DNA of 64,000 nt from Diplosphaera chodatii (Eukaryota > Chlorophyta > Trebouxiophyceae > Prasiolales > Stichococcaceae), in assembly GCA_032358165.1 (NCBI GenBank), contig JAALGY010000054.1, positions 1,426,001 to 1,490,000 on the forward strand. Reading direction: 5' to 3'. Position numbers and translations under genes: made by a program. This document shows positions 1 through 11,765 of the stretch, piece after piece (positions within the stretch are counted from its first letter, which is position 1; every line of letters begins with the position of its first letter). The notes beneath the pieces are model-generated. The model did no database searches. It had not been told where the DNA came from and worked only from the letters and a program-made list of their open reading frames with translations.

Positions 1-624
1 TTGAGTCTCCTGTAACATCTGCCTGCATCATCTGAACGCATGCAAAGCATCAATGACTCAGGTCTTGAAGTGCTTTCCACCCTGTTAGTGGGCACTCACA
101 TGAATGGCTTGCAGCAGCAGATCGTAACCGCTGTCATGCGCCCTGCTGCTGAGCTTGCGCATGCGCTGCGGCCGGCGCTGGTGAGCGCTGGCATTGGCCT
201 CACTGCTGTTCGTCTCAGGGTGCTCAGTGGGCAGGGAGGCGGTGCGCAAGTGCTGCGGTCGCTGCACCTGCCGCTGCACTGGCTGCGACGCGCTGTGCGG
301 CTGCCCGTCGGCTGTCCCGCCAACGCCTGTGGCGGCGACCACTGGCGGCCGCTCCGCCGCAGGCGTCGCATCCTGCTTGGCAAGCGCGGGTATTGAGCGA
401 CCACCCTTGTGTGCACTGCCAATGCTGATGCGAAATGAGATTGCAATGAGTTTATGGCAGTCAGCACATACACTGAGCATGCCTGCCCACCGTTGAGTTG
501 TCCGCGGTGCAACCATCGAGCGCTGCAGGCTCCTCATCCTGCAAGTCATAACCATTCTGATGCAGTGAGAGCAGCTAACACATACCCAGTATCAAGGGCA
601 GTAAACAGGCACACATTGACAGTG
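1..624. other. Region downstream of the giant gene; possible terminal exon
   Basis: A minus-strand open frame from about 403 to 85 is Pro/Arg/Gln/Ala-rich like the giant protein. It can be joined in phase 0 from a donor at about 665 (the CTGCAG/GTGGCT junction) through a weak acceptor (CACACAAG/GGTGG). Otherwise the giant gene stops at 625 and this is 3' flank. No other feature seen. Confidence 0.3.
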
Positions 625-3600
625 CTATGTGTGTTCAATCAACTTGGGGCAGAGGAGTGCAGCCACCTGCAGTTGGCGCAAGCGCTTGGCGGGCCGGGCA
701 GCTGCAGGCGTAGCAGCCCGCTTCTGCTGGCCACCCCGCCTACTGCCCAGCGCTGCAGCAGGCTGGCTGCCTTCCGTTTGGCTGCAGCCGCGTCTGCCGC
801 GGGGCGAGGTTCGGAACCCGTTGCGTCCCCAGGTCGGCACGACGACAGCCGGCTGCAGGGCATCAGGTCCCGCGACAGCCACCTGTGCGCCGTCCGACTC
901 TGCTGGCATCGAAGCTGCGGGCTCAGCTGCTTCAGATGATGGCAGGTCAAGCATCTGCGCAGGTGGCGAGGCTGCCGCCACCTCTTCAGCTGGCGCTGCT
1001 GCTGCGCCGTGGTCGGCTGGCTGCGGGGATGCGCTGCCCGGCTGCCGGACACGGATGTACAGCTCGAGCGGCTCCTGCAGCTGACCTGGCGAAGAGTGTG
1101 CGGCCCGCATGCGGATGACGTTGCCAGGCCGAATGCCCAGCTCTGCCGCCAGCTCGTGCCAGCCTGCCACAGAGGGCCTCTGGCCGTTTCCAGACAGCTG
1201 CGTCTCGTGGCGCCGGCCACCCGGCAGCACCATCGTGCAGGGTGTGACGCCCTTCCACAGCTGCCACTGCTGCACTGCTGCCGTTGGCAGGCTGAGCATC
1301 CGGTGCACGCTGCCGGGCACCCGCCACTCGACCTCGCCATCCGGCAGGATGGTGGCCTTGGACAACGGGTGCATTGCAGGCGGCAACGCATCCTGCTGAC
1401 CGGCCTCGTCCGCCGCTGGTGGTGCAGCATGCTGGGCAGCAGCATCAGCGGGCTCCTGTGGCCGCGCTGAAACTGCGTCTGCATCCAGGTCCGCCTGCCG
1501 CCCTGCAGGTGGGATGCTGTCGCTGCTGTCTGCCAGCAGCCGAGAGCGGGGCGACTCTGCTGTTTTTGTCCAAGACCCGGCTCGCAGATCGTCCTGTTGG
1601 TGACCACTGGCATCTGCAGCGCCTGGCACTGCCGAGGGCAGCATTGCCTCTGTGGCCATGGCTGACGACGCCCTGACAGGGGATGCCACATCAGCTGTGG
1701 TGTCAGCTGGCAGTGGGATTGCAGCCTCGCCAGGGGAGCCAGCATCGTTCTGGCTGGGAGCGGCAGGGGATGGGGTGCGCCCGTGCCAGGTGCTGTCCAT
1801 GACCTACACCCGACTTCTCTCAGCTCAGAGGCAATTCAGCCTGATATCTGAAAGGAGCAACATCAGACAATGTGCATCAAATACAGGATGCACGCGCAGA
1901 TGGGATCAAGGCGCTGGCCAGCCAGCCCAGGGTGAGGTGGCGTGCATTGGGTTTCGTTGCTCACCTCCGGGTCAGGCAACAATGGCAGCTCCAATCCAGC
2001 ACTGGACGCTTGAGGAACGTCCAGCTGTTCAGCGTTCGAGCGACTGTGAGGGCCTGGAGTGTCCTGCATCCACCCAAACCAGAGGTGAACAGGACCCGGC
2101 ACCAATCGAAAGTATCTGCGGCACAGGCACCTCGCAAAGGTTACTTCTGCAAGCTTGCATAGTGAGGGAAACAACGGAAACAGCCCTCAACTGTCGCCCA
2201 CAATCTCTGTCACCGGGATCACATGCCATTCCTACACACTATACCACCCTTGCCTGGTCGATGAAAGGCGGCTGAGGACTGGCAGGGACATCAGCAGCGT
2301 CGTCATGCGGGTCTGCGCTGCGCCTAGGTGACCCTGCGCACGAAGCAGTTCAGGCTATGAATTCCTGAAGACGACGGTCATGAGAGTGCCTCGGCACATG
2401 GCATTTTGTGCAACTGCAACAAAGCTCACCGGATGTCAGGCCCTCGGCCGACAGCTGATGGGGCAGGTGCAGCTGTGCACCAGCGCCATGCTGGGATGGC
2501 TCCTGGCCAGGACTGTGCTGTGCAGCCACAGACAATGCAGCTGTGTCTGCAGCATCTGCTGCCGCTGTGTCGCTGCCAGCTGCAAGTTCGCCAGGCGCAA
2601 CTGCAGGTGCTGCCGCAATGTCCAGCTCGTTTGCAGGTGTTGCCACTGCCGGCGCTGCTGCTGCTGCCACCTCGGCCGTGGCCTCATCTGCTGCCGCTGG
2701 ATCTGCGCCTGCACCCACCGCCGGCTGCGGCTGCGGCTGCGGCTGTGGCGCCTGCGCCTGCTGACCTGGCGTGGCGAATGGCTTGGGCGCGCCGTCAGGA
2801 GCTGTGACATGCAGCTGCAGCTGCAGCGGCACACGCTGGCTGACTCTCAGGTGCAGCAGGTCACCAGCTGCGAGCTGCAGAGCTGTCGCTATCTGCTTCC
2901 ACCGGCAAACACCGCAATCGTACTGCCGCATCGCAAGTGCACGGACAAACCGCAGGCCATTGGGCAGCTGGAATTCTGCTTGAGAACATCCGCCCAGCTG
3001 CAGGTGCCGTGACACGGCACCCGGCATCTGCAGGGTGTAAGCACCGCACACAGCTGCAGTTGCAGGCCATCTGACTGTGCCGTCAGGAAGGATGGCAACC
3101 TTGGACTTGCTGTCGCGCCTCTCGTAAGCCTGCAGCGGCGGAATTGTAGCGGCAGCTGGCTGCAGCTTCTGAACATGGAAGCGACAGCTGCCGGGGGCAT
3201 CCTGACGACACTGCAGGAGGCTCCCCGCCTCGAGCTGCAGCGCGTCTGCGACGGCAGCAACGCCGTCCGACAGACAGACCCCTGTCTGCTCATGTGCCGC
3301 CGCGACGGTTGCAACCTCCAGGCCGCCTGGCAGCAGCAGGGTGCAGGGCTGCCGGCTGCGGGTGCCCACCACCGAAAACAGATCCTGCTGCCCAGGGATC
3401 ACCAGCTGCGTGCCGGCCCAGTCCAGAGGGCACCACTGCTGCCAGCTGGCTGGTCCTGCAGGCGGTGGGCTGCCTGCTGCTGCTGGTCCGCCTGCTGACG
3501 CTGCTGCTGGTCCATCTGCTGACGCTGCTGACACAGTTGCCGCTGCTGCGTCAGACCCTGCCGGCTGCCCGGCAGGTGCAGTGACTGCCTCCACCCGATC

Positions 3601-6600
3601 TGTGGAGACCCGCAGCAGCAGCGGACACGGCTGCAGCATCTGGATGCGGAGAGTGTCACTGGCTTGCAGCTGCAGCTCTGCAGTGGCTGATCTCCACCCC
3701 TTGAAGGTGCCGTTGATGCTGTGGGGTTGCCTGTAGATGCTGCGCTCATGCCGCCTCCCGCTGGGCAGCAGGAGCGTGCAGGTTTTCAGGGTGCTCACGC
3801 CCCAAAGCTGCAGTGCTGTCGGAGCGAGCCAGGGTGACATGCTGCGGACAGCGGCTTCTGACAGCGGCATCGAAACTGTGCCATCTGCGGAGACTGTGGT
3901 CGACCGCCGCATGCGCTCGGCCTCTGACATTGGCTGGACGCTGAAGCCCGCTGCCGCCGCCACCTCTGCAGAGACCTTGGCCACCAGGAAGTCTGTGGAG
4001 CCAGCAGCAAGCTGCTTGATCTGCACGATGTCGCTGGGTGCCAGGCTGAGTGCGTCCGACACTGCTGGCCATCCATCAGCAAACCGGCGGTGACTGCTGC
4101 CCTGGTAGAAGCAGATGCTGCGGCTGCCATCCGGCAGCTGCAGGGTGCAGGGCGTGTCAGCGGCAAACAGCCGCTTGGTCGTGACCAGCACCTCGCCGCT
4201 GTAGTTGTGGTGCAGCTGTGAAAAGCCAGAGTATGGGCCCTCCTCCAAGTCCATGGCCTGCAGCGCGGCACACTGCAGTCGGGTTACCATGCAACCTCCG
4301 GACAAAGGGCCTTTTCGCCTGTGCAGTTTTCCCCATGTAACACATGCGGAACTTCAGCATCAGTAGCATTTCACCTAGGGCAGACTGGCAAGACACACTG
4401 TGAGTACCTGGTCTTGGGGTAGCTGTGAGGGGGGACCATCCGGCTGCTGCAGCATGCCATGGGCTGATGGGCAGGACGGGGCAGGCGCACTGCGCTGAGC
4501 AGCGGCGACAGGGGGACGCTGTGTGGAAACTTGCACCTCGCCTGGCAAAGCCTGCCAGAAGTATAGCGTACTGCCGCCATGCAGCTTCAGCGCCCGGTGC
4601 ACAGCCGGCCACCCTCGCTGGATGCGGCCCTCTCGCAGGCGGTATGCCACTGGCAGCTGCTTGCCGTCTGGGAGCACCAGGTCGAAAGATCGAATGCTGT
4701 CGGATCCTGGCAGCAGCGCCTCCAGCTGGGCCCGCGTAGCCCCTGTAAAACCACAACAACGACCAGTATAGCTGCCTGGCAGCCTGACACGCATGACGGC
4801 AGGACCATCCGCCTCCGCCTGCGCTGCTACCGCCACTTGCTGCTCTGGAGCTGCTGCTGCCGCTGCAGCCGTGATGCCTGGCTGGGCTGCACGCTGCTGG
4901 TCTGCAGGCTGGCCTGCCACTGTTTCGGCCCCAGTTAGGTTCGCAGGGACAACTGCAGCTGCTGTGGCCAATGCTGTTGCTTGCTGAGCTGCTGCTGCAG
5001 CTGCAGCAGATAGCCTGGCAATGTGAAAACGGCGGCTGCCGCGCCGCTCCTGCTGCAGCTGCACTGTAACGCCAGCACGCAGCTTGAGCGCAGCTGAGAT
5101 GGCCTGCCAGCCAGTACGAAGCTGCATGTTGCAGCGATGAAGATGGCACGACATCTCTCTGCCCCTTGGCAGCACGAATATGAGACTGCCGTGACTGGGC
5201 AGCGTGAAGCGGTCCCGATGTGCGGTGGGAATGCGGAGGCTTGTTCCCGTGTACTGCTTCCCAAGCTGGAAGACCAGGGAAGGGCCCATCGCCAGCGCTG
5301 CAGGGGCCGAGGGGCTGCGGACCTGCAGCGTTCAAGGTGCACATTGAGAACCTGCTTGCACGGTGCGCAAAAGCTGACTTGGCGCAATCAGGCAAGCCTT
5401 CTGTGGGTCACACGCTTGGCAGAGCATTGGCAACATCTGGCATGCAAAAGCCCACCCGTGCCTCAGCTGCAGCAAGCGGTGCGCCACCAGTACTCTGACC
5501 ATCGACAGCACCACTGCCGGCACGCCCGATCTGGGCAGACGCTTTCAGCGCATATGATGCTGTCGGCTGCGCAGCCTGAGCACTGGTAGCAGGGACCTCT
5601 GCGGCCGAGGCTGGTGCGCCACGCTTCGCACAGCTGAGGTGCACGCGCAGGGCGTCCTGCTGTCGGCGGCGCGGCTCTGCCAGCAGGCGCAGCACGGTGC
5701 CCTCTTGCAGGCGCAGTGAAGCCACATGTGCCGCCCAGCCGTGCATGGCAGCTTGCCCATTGCTGCGCCGCTTCAGTGTGCACGTGAAGTTCGTGCCATC
5801 AGGCAGAACGAATGTCGCGGGTTTGCTGAGGGGCAGGTCCAGCACTCGCACTGCTGTGCCGGGCAGGTCGATGGTCCGCCCGCAGAGTTGCGGCATGCGC
5901 CACCAGAGGCTGCCATCAGACATGACCTGGCATCTGGGTCTGCCGCCAACCACCTGCGGCTGGTCCGGCGCGCGCATCGCCGCTGACGCGCTCAGCTGCT
6001 GCTGCTGCCGCTGCTGGGTGGGCTGCCGCTGCTGCTGGGGGGGCTGCGGCCGCTCAGGCGGTGCCAAGGCCGCACGCTTTGTGCGCCGTGCCGCCAGCTG
6101 TGCAGCCCGCTGTTCCTCCTGCCGGCGCTGCTGTTCCCGCAGCCGCTGCGTGTCGACGGTGCTGGGTACCGCCTCGTAGTGCTCCACCTGCCTGCGCTGC
6201 CGCCCAGACATGCTGACGCCGCCATAGGGGGTGCCCACAGCCTGCTGCCTGCGCTGGGCAGGCGCCGTCGTGCTGCCGCTGCGGCCATGGCTGCCACCAC
6301 AGCCCAAGCGAAACTGCAGTGGCGAGCCGGGCAAGTGCTGCTCCGCGCTCTGCGCCGCAGCATCCATGTCCATAGGCTGCGGACCTGTGCCAGGGGCCCG
6401 CTGCGACGCCACTGGCTGGCTTACGATGCGCCTGCCCTGCACTGCCACCGTCGCAGCAGCTGCTGGAGTCAAGCCACCTGCAGTCCACGAAGCTGCATGA
6501 GTTCACACTTCTTGCTATGACGGCAACAGCTCTGCTTGAACAGCACATCATTCTGTGGTCTGATAGAATGAGTGATCGTGTGTTCAACCAATGGCAGCAT

Positions 6601-9600
6601 GCAACCTCTGTCAGGCCAGATCTGCTCTTCAACGTCTGTATGTACATTGTAAGCAGGCACCTGCAGAGTGCGATGTGGGGAGGCTGTTGAGGGCTGCAGC
6701 CGGGCGGGGTTGCGGCGCCCTGCCGTCGCGCGGCCGGCGTGGCGAGCGGGCCACCGCGTCCAGTGCCGCAGCGACGCTCGCACAGGGGTTGCCCCCAGCC
6801 GCACGCTGGGCTGCAACCTGCTGAGTCCTGTGCGCTGCTTCGGCAGCAGCTGCCTCGGCCAGCCTGCGCGCTTCCTGCAGCGCCATTGATGTGATGGGTT
6901 GTGCACCTCGTTGTTCACACGAGCTCATCCCAACCAGTTGCAGGGTGAAATCGCCATGCATACGGTGTGTCTGAGGTTGAGATTGCAAATACTGTGATAC
7001 TGCTCACTGTGTGCCTTATCAGCTCGGGTTGCTGCACTATCTTTGGGTACAAATGCATGAGAGGACAGAGCTCAGCACCAAGGCCCAGGCCCACCTGCTC
7101 AACGATGCTGATGCTGCGGTTGGAGGCCACCGCCTGGTACACCGCCGGCCGCTTGATGGCCCGTCCGGAGGTTGACACCCGCTCGGGCTTCTGCAGCACA
7201 GCCTCGGCCACCTCCCGGGCCAGCACCCTCTGCTCCGGCCGCAGCGGTCGCGCCCCAGCCGCCTCCGCAGCACGCATGACGGCAGCGGCCGCGGGGATGC
7301 GCTGCGCAGCGCTTGCTGCGCGCTGCAGGCTGGGGATGGTGAGCCCTGCCGTGCAAGCTACCAGAGCAGTCAGGCACCTGTTGGCTGCCCGTCATGAGCT
7401 GAGCTTTGGCATGGATGCTGTCATGCACAGCACAAGTTGCCTCAGTCATCTGGGGCAAGTACGGAAACACAGGGAGCATGCTGACTGCCAGCAGTCATTG
7501 TGAAGTTTCGTACTGCGGCTGTGGGCTACACTGAAGCCCGGCCGGTGCGCAGCCGCCGCCTGCCGGGCCGCATGCTTGGCCTCCTCAGCAGCGCGCTGCT
7601 TCTCCTGGCGCTCTGTCCAATTGAAGCGTTGCTACTTGATAACGAACAACGATCTGGCATAGGAAGCCACAGTCAACAGCTACAAGGCGCGTGACACTTG
7701 ATTGCACAAGACTCACTGGCGCCTGCGCCCATGTTGCATGGGTTCCACCACATGCTGCACACACCACATCCAGCTGTGAGGCATGTCCAGTGTGAAAAGG
7801 AGGAGGCTGGAATGAAGATCGTGATAGCTGCAGAAATTCAGCAGCATGCAAGGCATATGCGCTTGACATGATGAATGCAAGGAACTCCCACTCACTTCTT
7901 GATGACGGCAACCACATCTGGGTCCAGGCCAGGAAGCTTCCTGCACAGGTCGGGACGTTCATGAGCTTTACAGCATCGCAGCACGCGTTGTCTTGCTCCG
8001 CATGGAAGCGACCTCAGATCAGTGCGCCAGACTGCTGGTACGCAAGCAGAGCAGCCATTTGGGCTTTGCTCACTTGCGGTTGGCGCGGATGTGGTCCCGC
8101 ATCTTCAGCTTGAGGTTGGAGCCCATCAGGTGGTGCTCGGACACGTACATGAACCCGACGTGCGTGTCCGGCAGCGCGCTGCAGAAGGCGTGCCAGGCCT
8201 TGCCGGACACCCGGAAGTTCTCCCCGACATTGATGGCCCAAATCCGCTTCAGCTGCAGCACACGCGTCACGTGCTCCAGCTGCGCGTCAAACATCCCCTG
8301 CAGGCAGAGGGCCAGGAGTGTGCACAGCAGTCGCAGAGCAGGTGCTGCAACTGCACTATAGGGTAGTGCACCCAGGTTCAGTGGCTGTTCAGTGGCTGTG
8401 CTGAGCCAGCAAGAATGCTCGACCGAATATGTGGTTATGGCTCGGGATGGCCTGCTGCAATTGACTTCGCACCTCCTCGAAGTTTTGGATGTACAGGGCT
8501 TCGATGCGGGTGTTGACCTCCAGCGCATCCAGCACAGCATCGATGATGGGCGGCCGGGCGGTGATGCCCAGGTACTGCTTCAGCCGCAGCACACGCCCGT
8601 CGGCCTCGAACTTGCGGCTGTTGCTGCGGATGTCGTCCAGAAACTCCGCCAGCGGTAGGTTCTGGAGTCAAAATGCACATAGGATCAGCACCGGGGTGTT
8701 GCATCGATTGTGAGTTATGTGCCACTGTTGAAGCGTCAATCGGCACCATGCCAGCTTGGATCCGACAATCCAGGCTGGTACGGTGACAGGAGGAACTACA
8801 GTAACTCCAAAAGGCTGCAGGGTGGGGAAGCACAGAAGGCGCACATCAGCCAGGTTGCCGCCGGGCGTGCGCTTGGGGCGGCCGCTGGCGAACAAGCCTG
8901 CCGCCAGGGGCTCTGTGCAGGGGAGGCCAGCGGCCAGAGCAGCCGCTGACAGCTCGCATGGCGCCGGGTCCGGGCAAGCGGCGCCGGCCGCGCCGCTGTC
9001 ACCGCCGGCTCCGTGTGCAGCGCCCTCGCTGCAGGGCGCCCGCCGCAGCAGCCGCACACTGGACGCCGGACAGAGCTCGGCAACAGCACTGCCAGTGCTG
9101 CCGCCGGCGTCGACCGGCAGCATGCCCCTGCTGACTGGAGGTGCACTGCTGGCACCGCCGACTCGTGCAGCTGACTCCCGCAGCTGATCAGTGACGGTGG
9201 CCTGGGGCAGCACAGCAGCAGGCCCCAGACCAGCATGCTGCAATGCTGCACCAGCATGCTGCAATCCCGCACCGTCTGCTGCTGGAGCATCTGCAGCCTG
9301 CTGAGCGGCAGGGACGGCTGCCTCGTCAGGTTGTGCTGTGCCGCGTGCCAAACTCATGCCTGTTGTGACTGTAAACAGAGCGGCAGGCAGCTGTCCAGCT
9401 GATGCCAGCTGCAGCCGGCGAGGGGATGCTTGAGGGCTTCCCTCCAATGCACCTTCCATGGGGCTGGACTGCTGTCGGCCATCCTGGTCTGCATGCTCAA
9501 GGTGCTGGAGTGTCGGTGCCCCGCAGCTGGCTTCCGTCGGCTGACTGACTGGCATGTGCTGCGGTGCGTGGCTGGCAGACAGCAGGCTGAGGTGGCCGAA

Positions 9601-11228
9601 CTGACCGTGCATGGAACCTGCTGCACCTGAGCTCACGGGGTAGCTTGGGAGCCCTTGCGGCCCAGCAGTGCCCATCTGCACGGAGACGCCCTCAAGCTCG
9701 TTTGCGTCATTCTCCTCAGAGGTGGCCGCTGACATCGACCCTGAGCTGTATGCCGACATGCCAGGCAGGCCAGTCGTGATGGTCGCATGCGCCTGGCTAG
9801 CTGGAGCGGGCCCGCACTCTGGCGGGGAAAGCAGCAGGCCAGCGAACGGCGGTGCGTGTTGCCGCTCAGCCGCCACAGCCTGCGTGCAGGCGGGCTGCAG
9901 CTGCTCCTGCGCCGCCATCTGCTGCTGCTGTAGCCGCCCTCTGTCATGCCGTGCCATCTCCTCGTCTTCGTGCTGGACAACAGGGCGCTGCGCTGGCGCC
10001 AGGTTGCCAGGCTGTGCAAATGCTGCTGCTCCTCCTCCTCCTAAGCTGCTGCTGCGGACAGGGTCCGCGGATGGCTGCGAAGGGGCAATGGCGTCTGCTG
10101 CCGAACCTGCAGGCTCGACCACAGCTGATGACGCAGCGGCGTTGTGAGCATCATGTGTGTGCGGCTGCGGTGCTGCAGGAGTGGGTTGCATCGCAAACTG
10201 CGGGTCTGCAGCTGCTGGCCCGTCGTAGCGAGAAATGCTGTTGCGCTCAGCTGGCAGAGCACTGCTGCCCAGACCTGCCGCAGCTGCTGGTGCGGCAGCA
10301 GCGCCAGGGGCAGCCGTCCGTGAGGGCCCCGCAACAGTGGTGTCTGGAAGCACCTCCACTGTCTCAAGAGGTGACGGCCGCAGCTGCTGGAAATGGGGTG
10401 CAGGCAGCAGCTGCAGGCGCGGCGCTGCATTCTCGCTGACATCGTCTGCGGCAGCGACGCCAGTGTCGCCGCCATGCTGCTCATATACAGGCAGCTGCCC
10501 CCGCGCACAGCCGCCAGCTGCACCAGGCGACTCAGCTGCCGTCTCCATTGCATCGGACGGCATGAGGTGGTGCGGCACAGCAGCCAGGCTGCTCGGCTCT
10601 GGCGCCATGCTGTCTTCAGGCACATCCACCCACTGGCACACAAGCTTGCGCGTGTAGCCCGGCGGGACTGGCCCCTGTTCCGGTCCTGCAAGCATTGCAT
10701 GCATGCAATCAGGACAGCTGCAGCCTCCAGCAATAAAACAGAGGACAGGAAGGCTGCTGACCTCTACTGAGTCACACAACACTAACCTGGCATCCTGATC
10801 GCAGGCAGGCCATTGACGGTAAATGGCATCCCGTGCTGCAGCAGCATCAGGTGCAGTGGTTGCCGCTGCTGCACATCCTGTGGCTGGTGCGCCTGCAGAT
10901 GCTGTGGCTGGTGACTCATGTCCATGTCAGCGGCATGTGGCTCGCGGGGTCTGCCATCTGCGGATAGGTGGGAGCCTGCCAGCTGTGCAGGTGGCTGCCA
11001 ATCTGCCCATGCTGCTTCATGCCCGGTCATGCTCTGCAACGGACCGTCACTCATGACGGCGTGCGATGCTGTCCGGCTGCTGGCTGCCGTGGTCCACTCC
11101 AGCTGCTGGGGCTCGTGCTGCTGCATCCCCTGTCCTTCCGCTGGGGCAGTGCGCCGTTCAGCTTCGGGCACACTGACGGCGGTGCATGGCGCTGACCGGC
11201 CGCTCAGACCATCGACAAGGTCGGCCAT
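625..11228 (-). CDS. Giant multi-exon protein with conserved chlorophyte domain and eight B3-like modules
   Basis: I could chain about 15 exons on the minus strand, mostly with matching phase: 11228-10789, 10686-~8800, 8667-8475, 8298-8075, ~8013-7908, ~7761-7725, ~7650-7568, ~7352-7095, 6874-~6656, ~6485-5459, ~5330-4413, ~4287-2431, ~2335-2250, ~2070-1970 and ~1796-625. The product would be about 2,800 residues. Order: Gln/Ala/Ser/Pro-rich disordered N-terminus, a short basic motif (SGRPKRTPGG), a conserved globular domain (8667-~7725), Ala-rich helices, a second basic motif (SGRQRRQ) with a Gln-rich coiled segment, then eight B3-like modules. B3 domains bind DNA in plants, so chromatin or transcription is the likely area; this is inference. 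The junction between 7725 and 7650 does not keep frame in my reading. The locus could also be two genes split near 6600. A phase-0 acceptor near 403 could add a last exon ending at 85. Presence of coding sequence is near certain; continuity is moderate. Confidence 0.6.
1045..1359 (-). repeat. B3-like module 8
   Basis: The last module has the clearest B3 pattern: ILPDGEVEWRVP, VLPGGRRHE, AGWHELAAELG and RPGNVIRM. It is flanked by Ala/Pro/Ser-rich sequence and followed by a basic C-terminal tail (KRLRQLQ). Confidence 0.6.
2806..4233 (-). repeat. B3-like modules 4 to 7
   Basis: Four modules lie in one exon: 4 at about 4233-3970 (LPDGSRS, DGWPAV), 5 at about 3897-3598 (LPSGRRHE, KGWRSA), 6 at about 3438-3160 (LPGGLEV, with the GW turn degenerate), and 7 at about 3102-2806 (LPNGLRF, RWKQIA, AAGDLL). 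Modules 5 and 7 carry the DGTV lead strand and 4 and 6 do not, so the exon reads as two duplicated pairs. A Pro/Gln/Ala-rich tail follows to about 2431. Confidence 0.55.
4522..5289 (-). repeat. B3-like modules 2 and 3
   Basis: Two modules in one exon: module 2 at about 5289-5005 (VLPRGREM, then RTGWQA, then LKLRAG) and module 3 at about 4800-4522 (VLPDGKQL, then RGWPAV, then LKLHGG). They are separated by a roughly 65-residue Ala/Gln linker. Both lack the DG-x-V-x-W lead strand seen in modules 1, 5, 7 and 8. Confidence 0.55.
5632..5941 (-). repeat. B3-like module 1
   Basis: First of eight related protein modules of about 90-100 residues. It opens with a DG-x-L-x-W strand, then a VLPDGTNF turn, an HGWAAH turn and an L-x-L-x-x-G segment, the order seen in plant B3 folds (strand, P-[DG]-G turn, GW, then L-x-x-GD). 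Similarity is at pattern level only; I could not run a profile search. Confidence 0.55.
7725..8667 (-). other. Conserved chlorophyte domain inside the giant protein
   Basis: Exons 8667-8475, 8298-8075, ~8013-7908 and ~7761-7725 join in phase. They encode a compact domain with short motifs GRVLRLKQYLG, VNTRIEALYIQNFEE, WAINVGENF, YVSEHHL, MRDHIRANR and finally MWWNP. The codon pattern and lack of low complexity contrast with flanking exons, so it is under selection. The alternation of short strands and helices looks like a leucine-rich/ribonuclease-inhibitor-like fold. I recall similar motifs in other volvocine and chlorophyte proteins but know no assigned function. Confidence 0.6.
10694..10709. 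repeat. 16-bp perfect palindrome ATTGCATGCATGCAAT
   Basis: A perfect inverted repeat without spacer lies in the intron between the first two exons of the giant gene, just upstream of the acceptor at about 10687. It belongs to a general abundance of TGCATGCA-type words in this window, so a specific role is not implied. Confidence 0.7.
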
Positions 11229-11765
11229 ACTGCTCAGGCTCGTAGCAGAAGCATTGCTCTGCTCTGTGTTCCACGTCGGCAGTGTTCAACCTGCGGCACG
11301 TCATGCTTGTTACTGACAGAATAAGAGGTCCCATGCAATTGGGGCGCTTTGTATGTGTAACTGGAGGGTGTTACGACACACACGTACAAAGCTGAGCAAA
11401 CAGCCGGAAGTACAGTGGCAAGCCAAAGTGGAGATTCAAAATTGCAAAATCGTGTCAGCTGCTTACCTTTCACGATCCGGCCGCGAAGGCGCTGACATGC
11501 CTGTGAAATGGCTATAGAATAAACAACGAGCCCCTCGGCACAATGCACATGAGTTCTGACAGCGATGCAGATAGAGCAGTTGAGCACAGCATGCAGCTCT
11601 CGGCAGGGTCGATCAGGTGACATGCACCTCCGGAAGGTGCCTTTGCCCACATAACATGACTCACAACCGCATTTGCATGGATTCCTGGTCCAGGCTGCGT
11701 TGAAAGGCTGTCCTCCTGCCTTGTGACGCTTTCTGCGTTGGGTCTGTGTGCTGACCGCTGGCGGC
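11229..11765. promoter_or_regulatory. Divergent intergenic region (giant gene / plastid protein)
   Basis: 537 bp separates two start codons facing away from each other. No coding exon is supported on either strand; the ORFs there are short and interrupted. It probably holds both promoters and 5' UTRs. I see no clear TATA box. Confidence 0.4.

Noticed and set aside
625..6472. Long plus-strand and alternative minus-strand ORFs opposite the B3-like exons
   Set aside because: Composition is that of shadow frames of GC-rich Ala/Gln codons; they lack splice-phase consistency and motifs.
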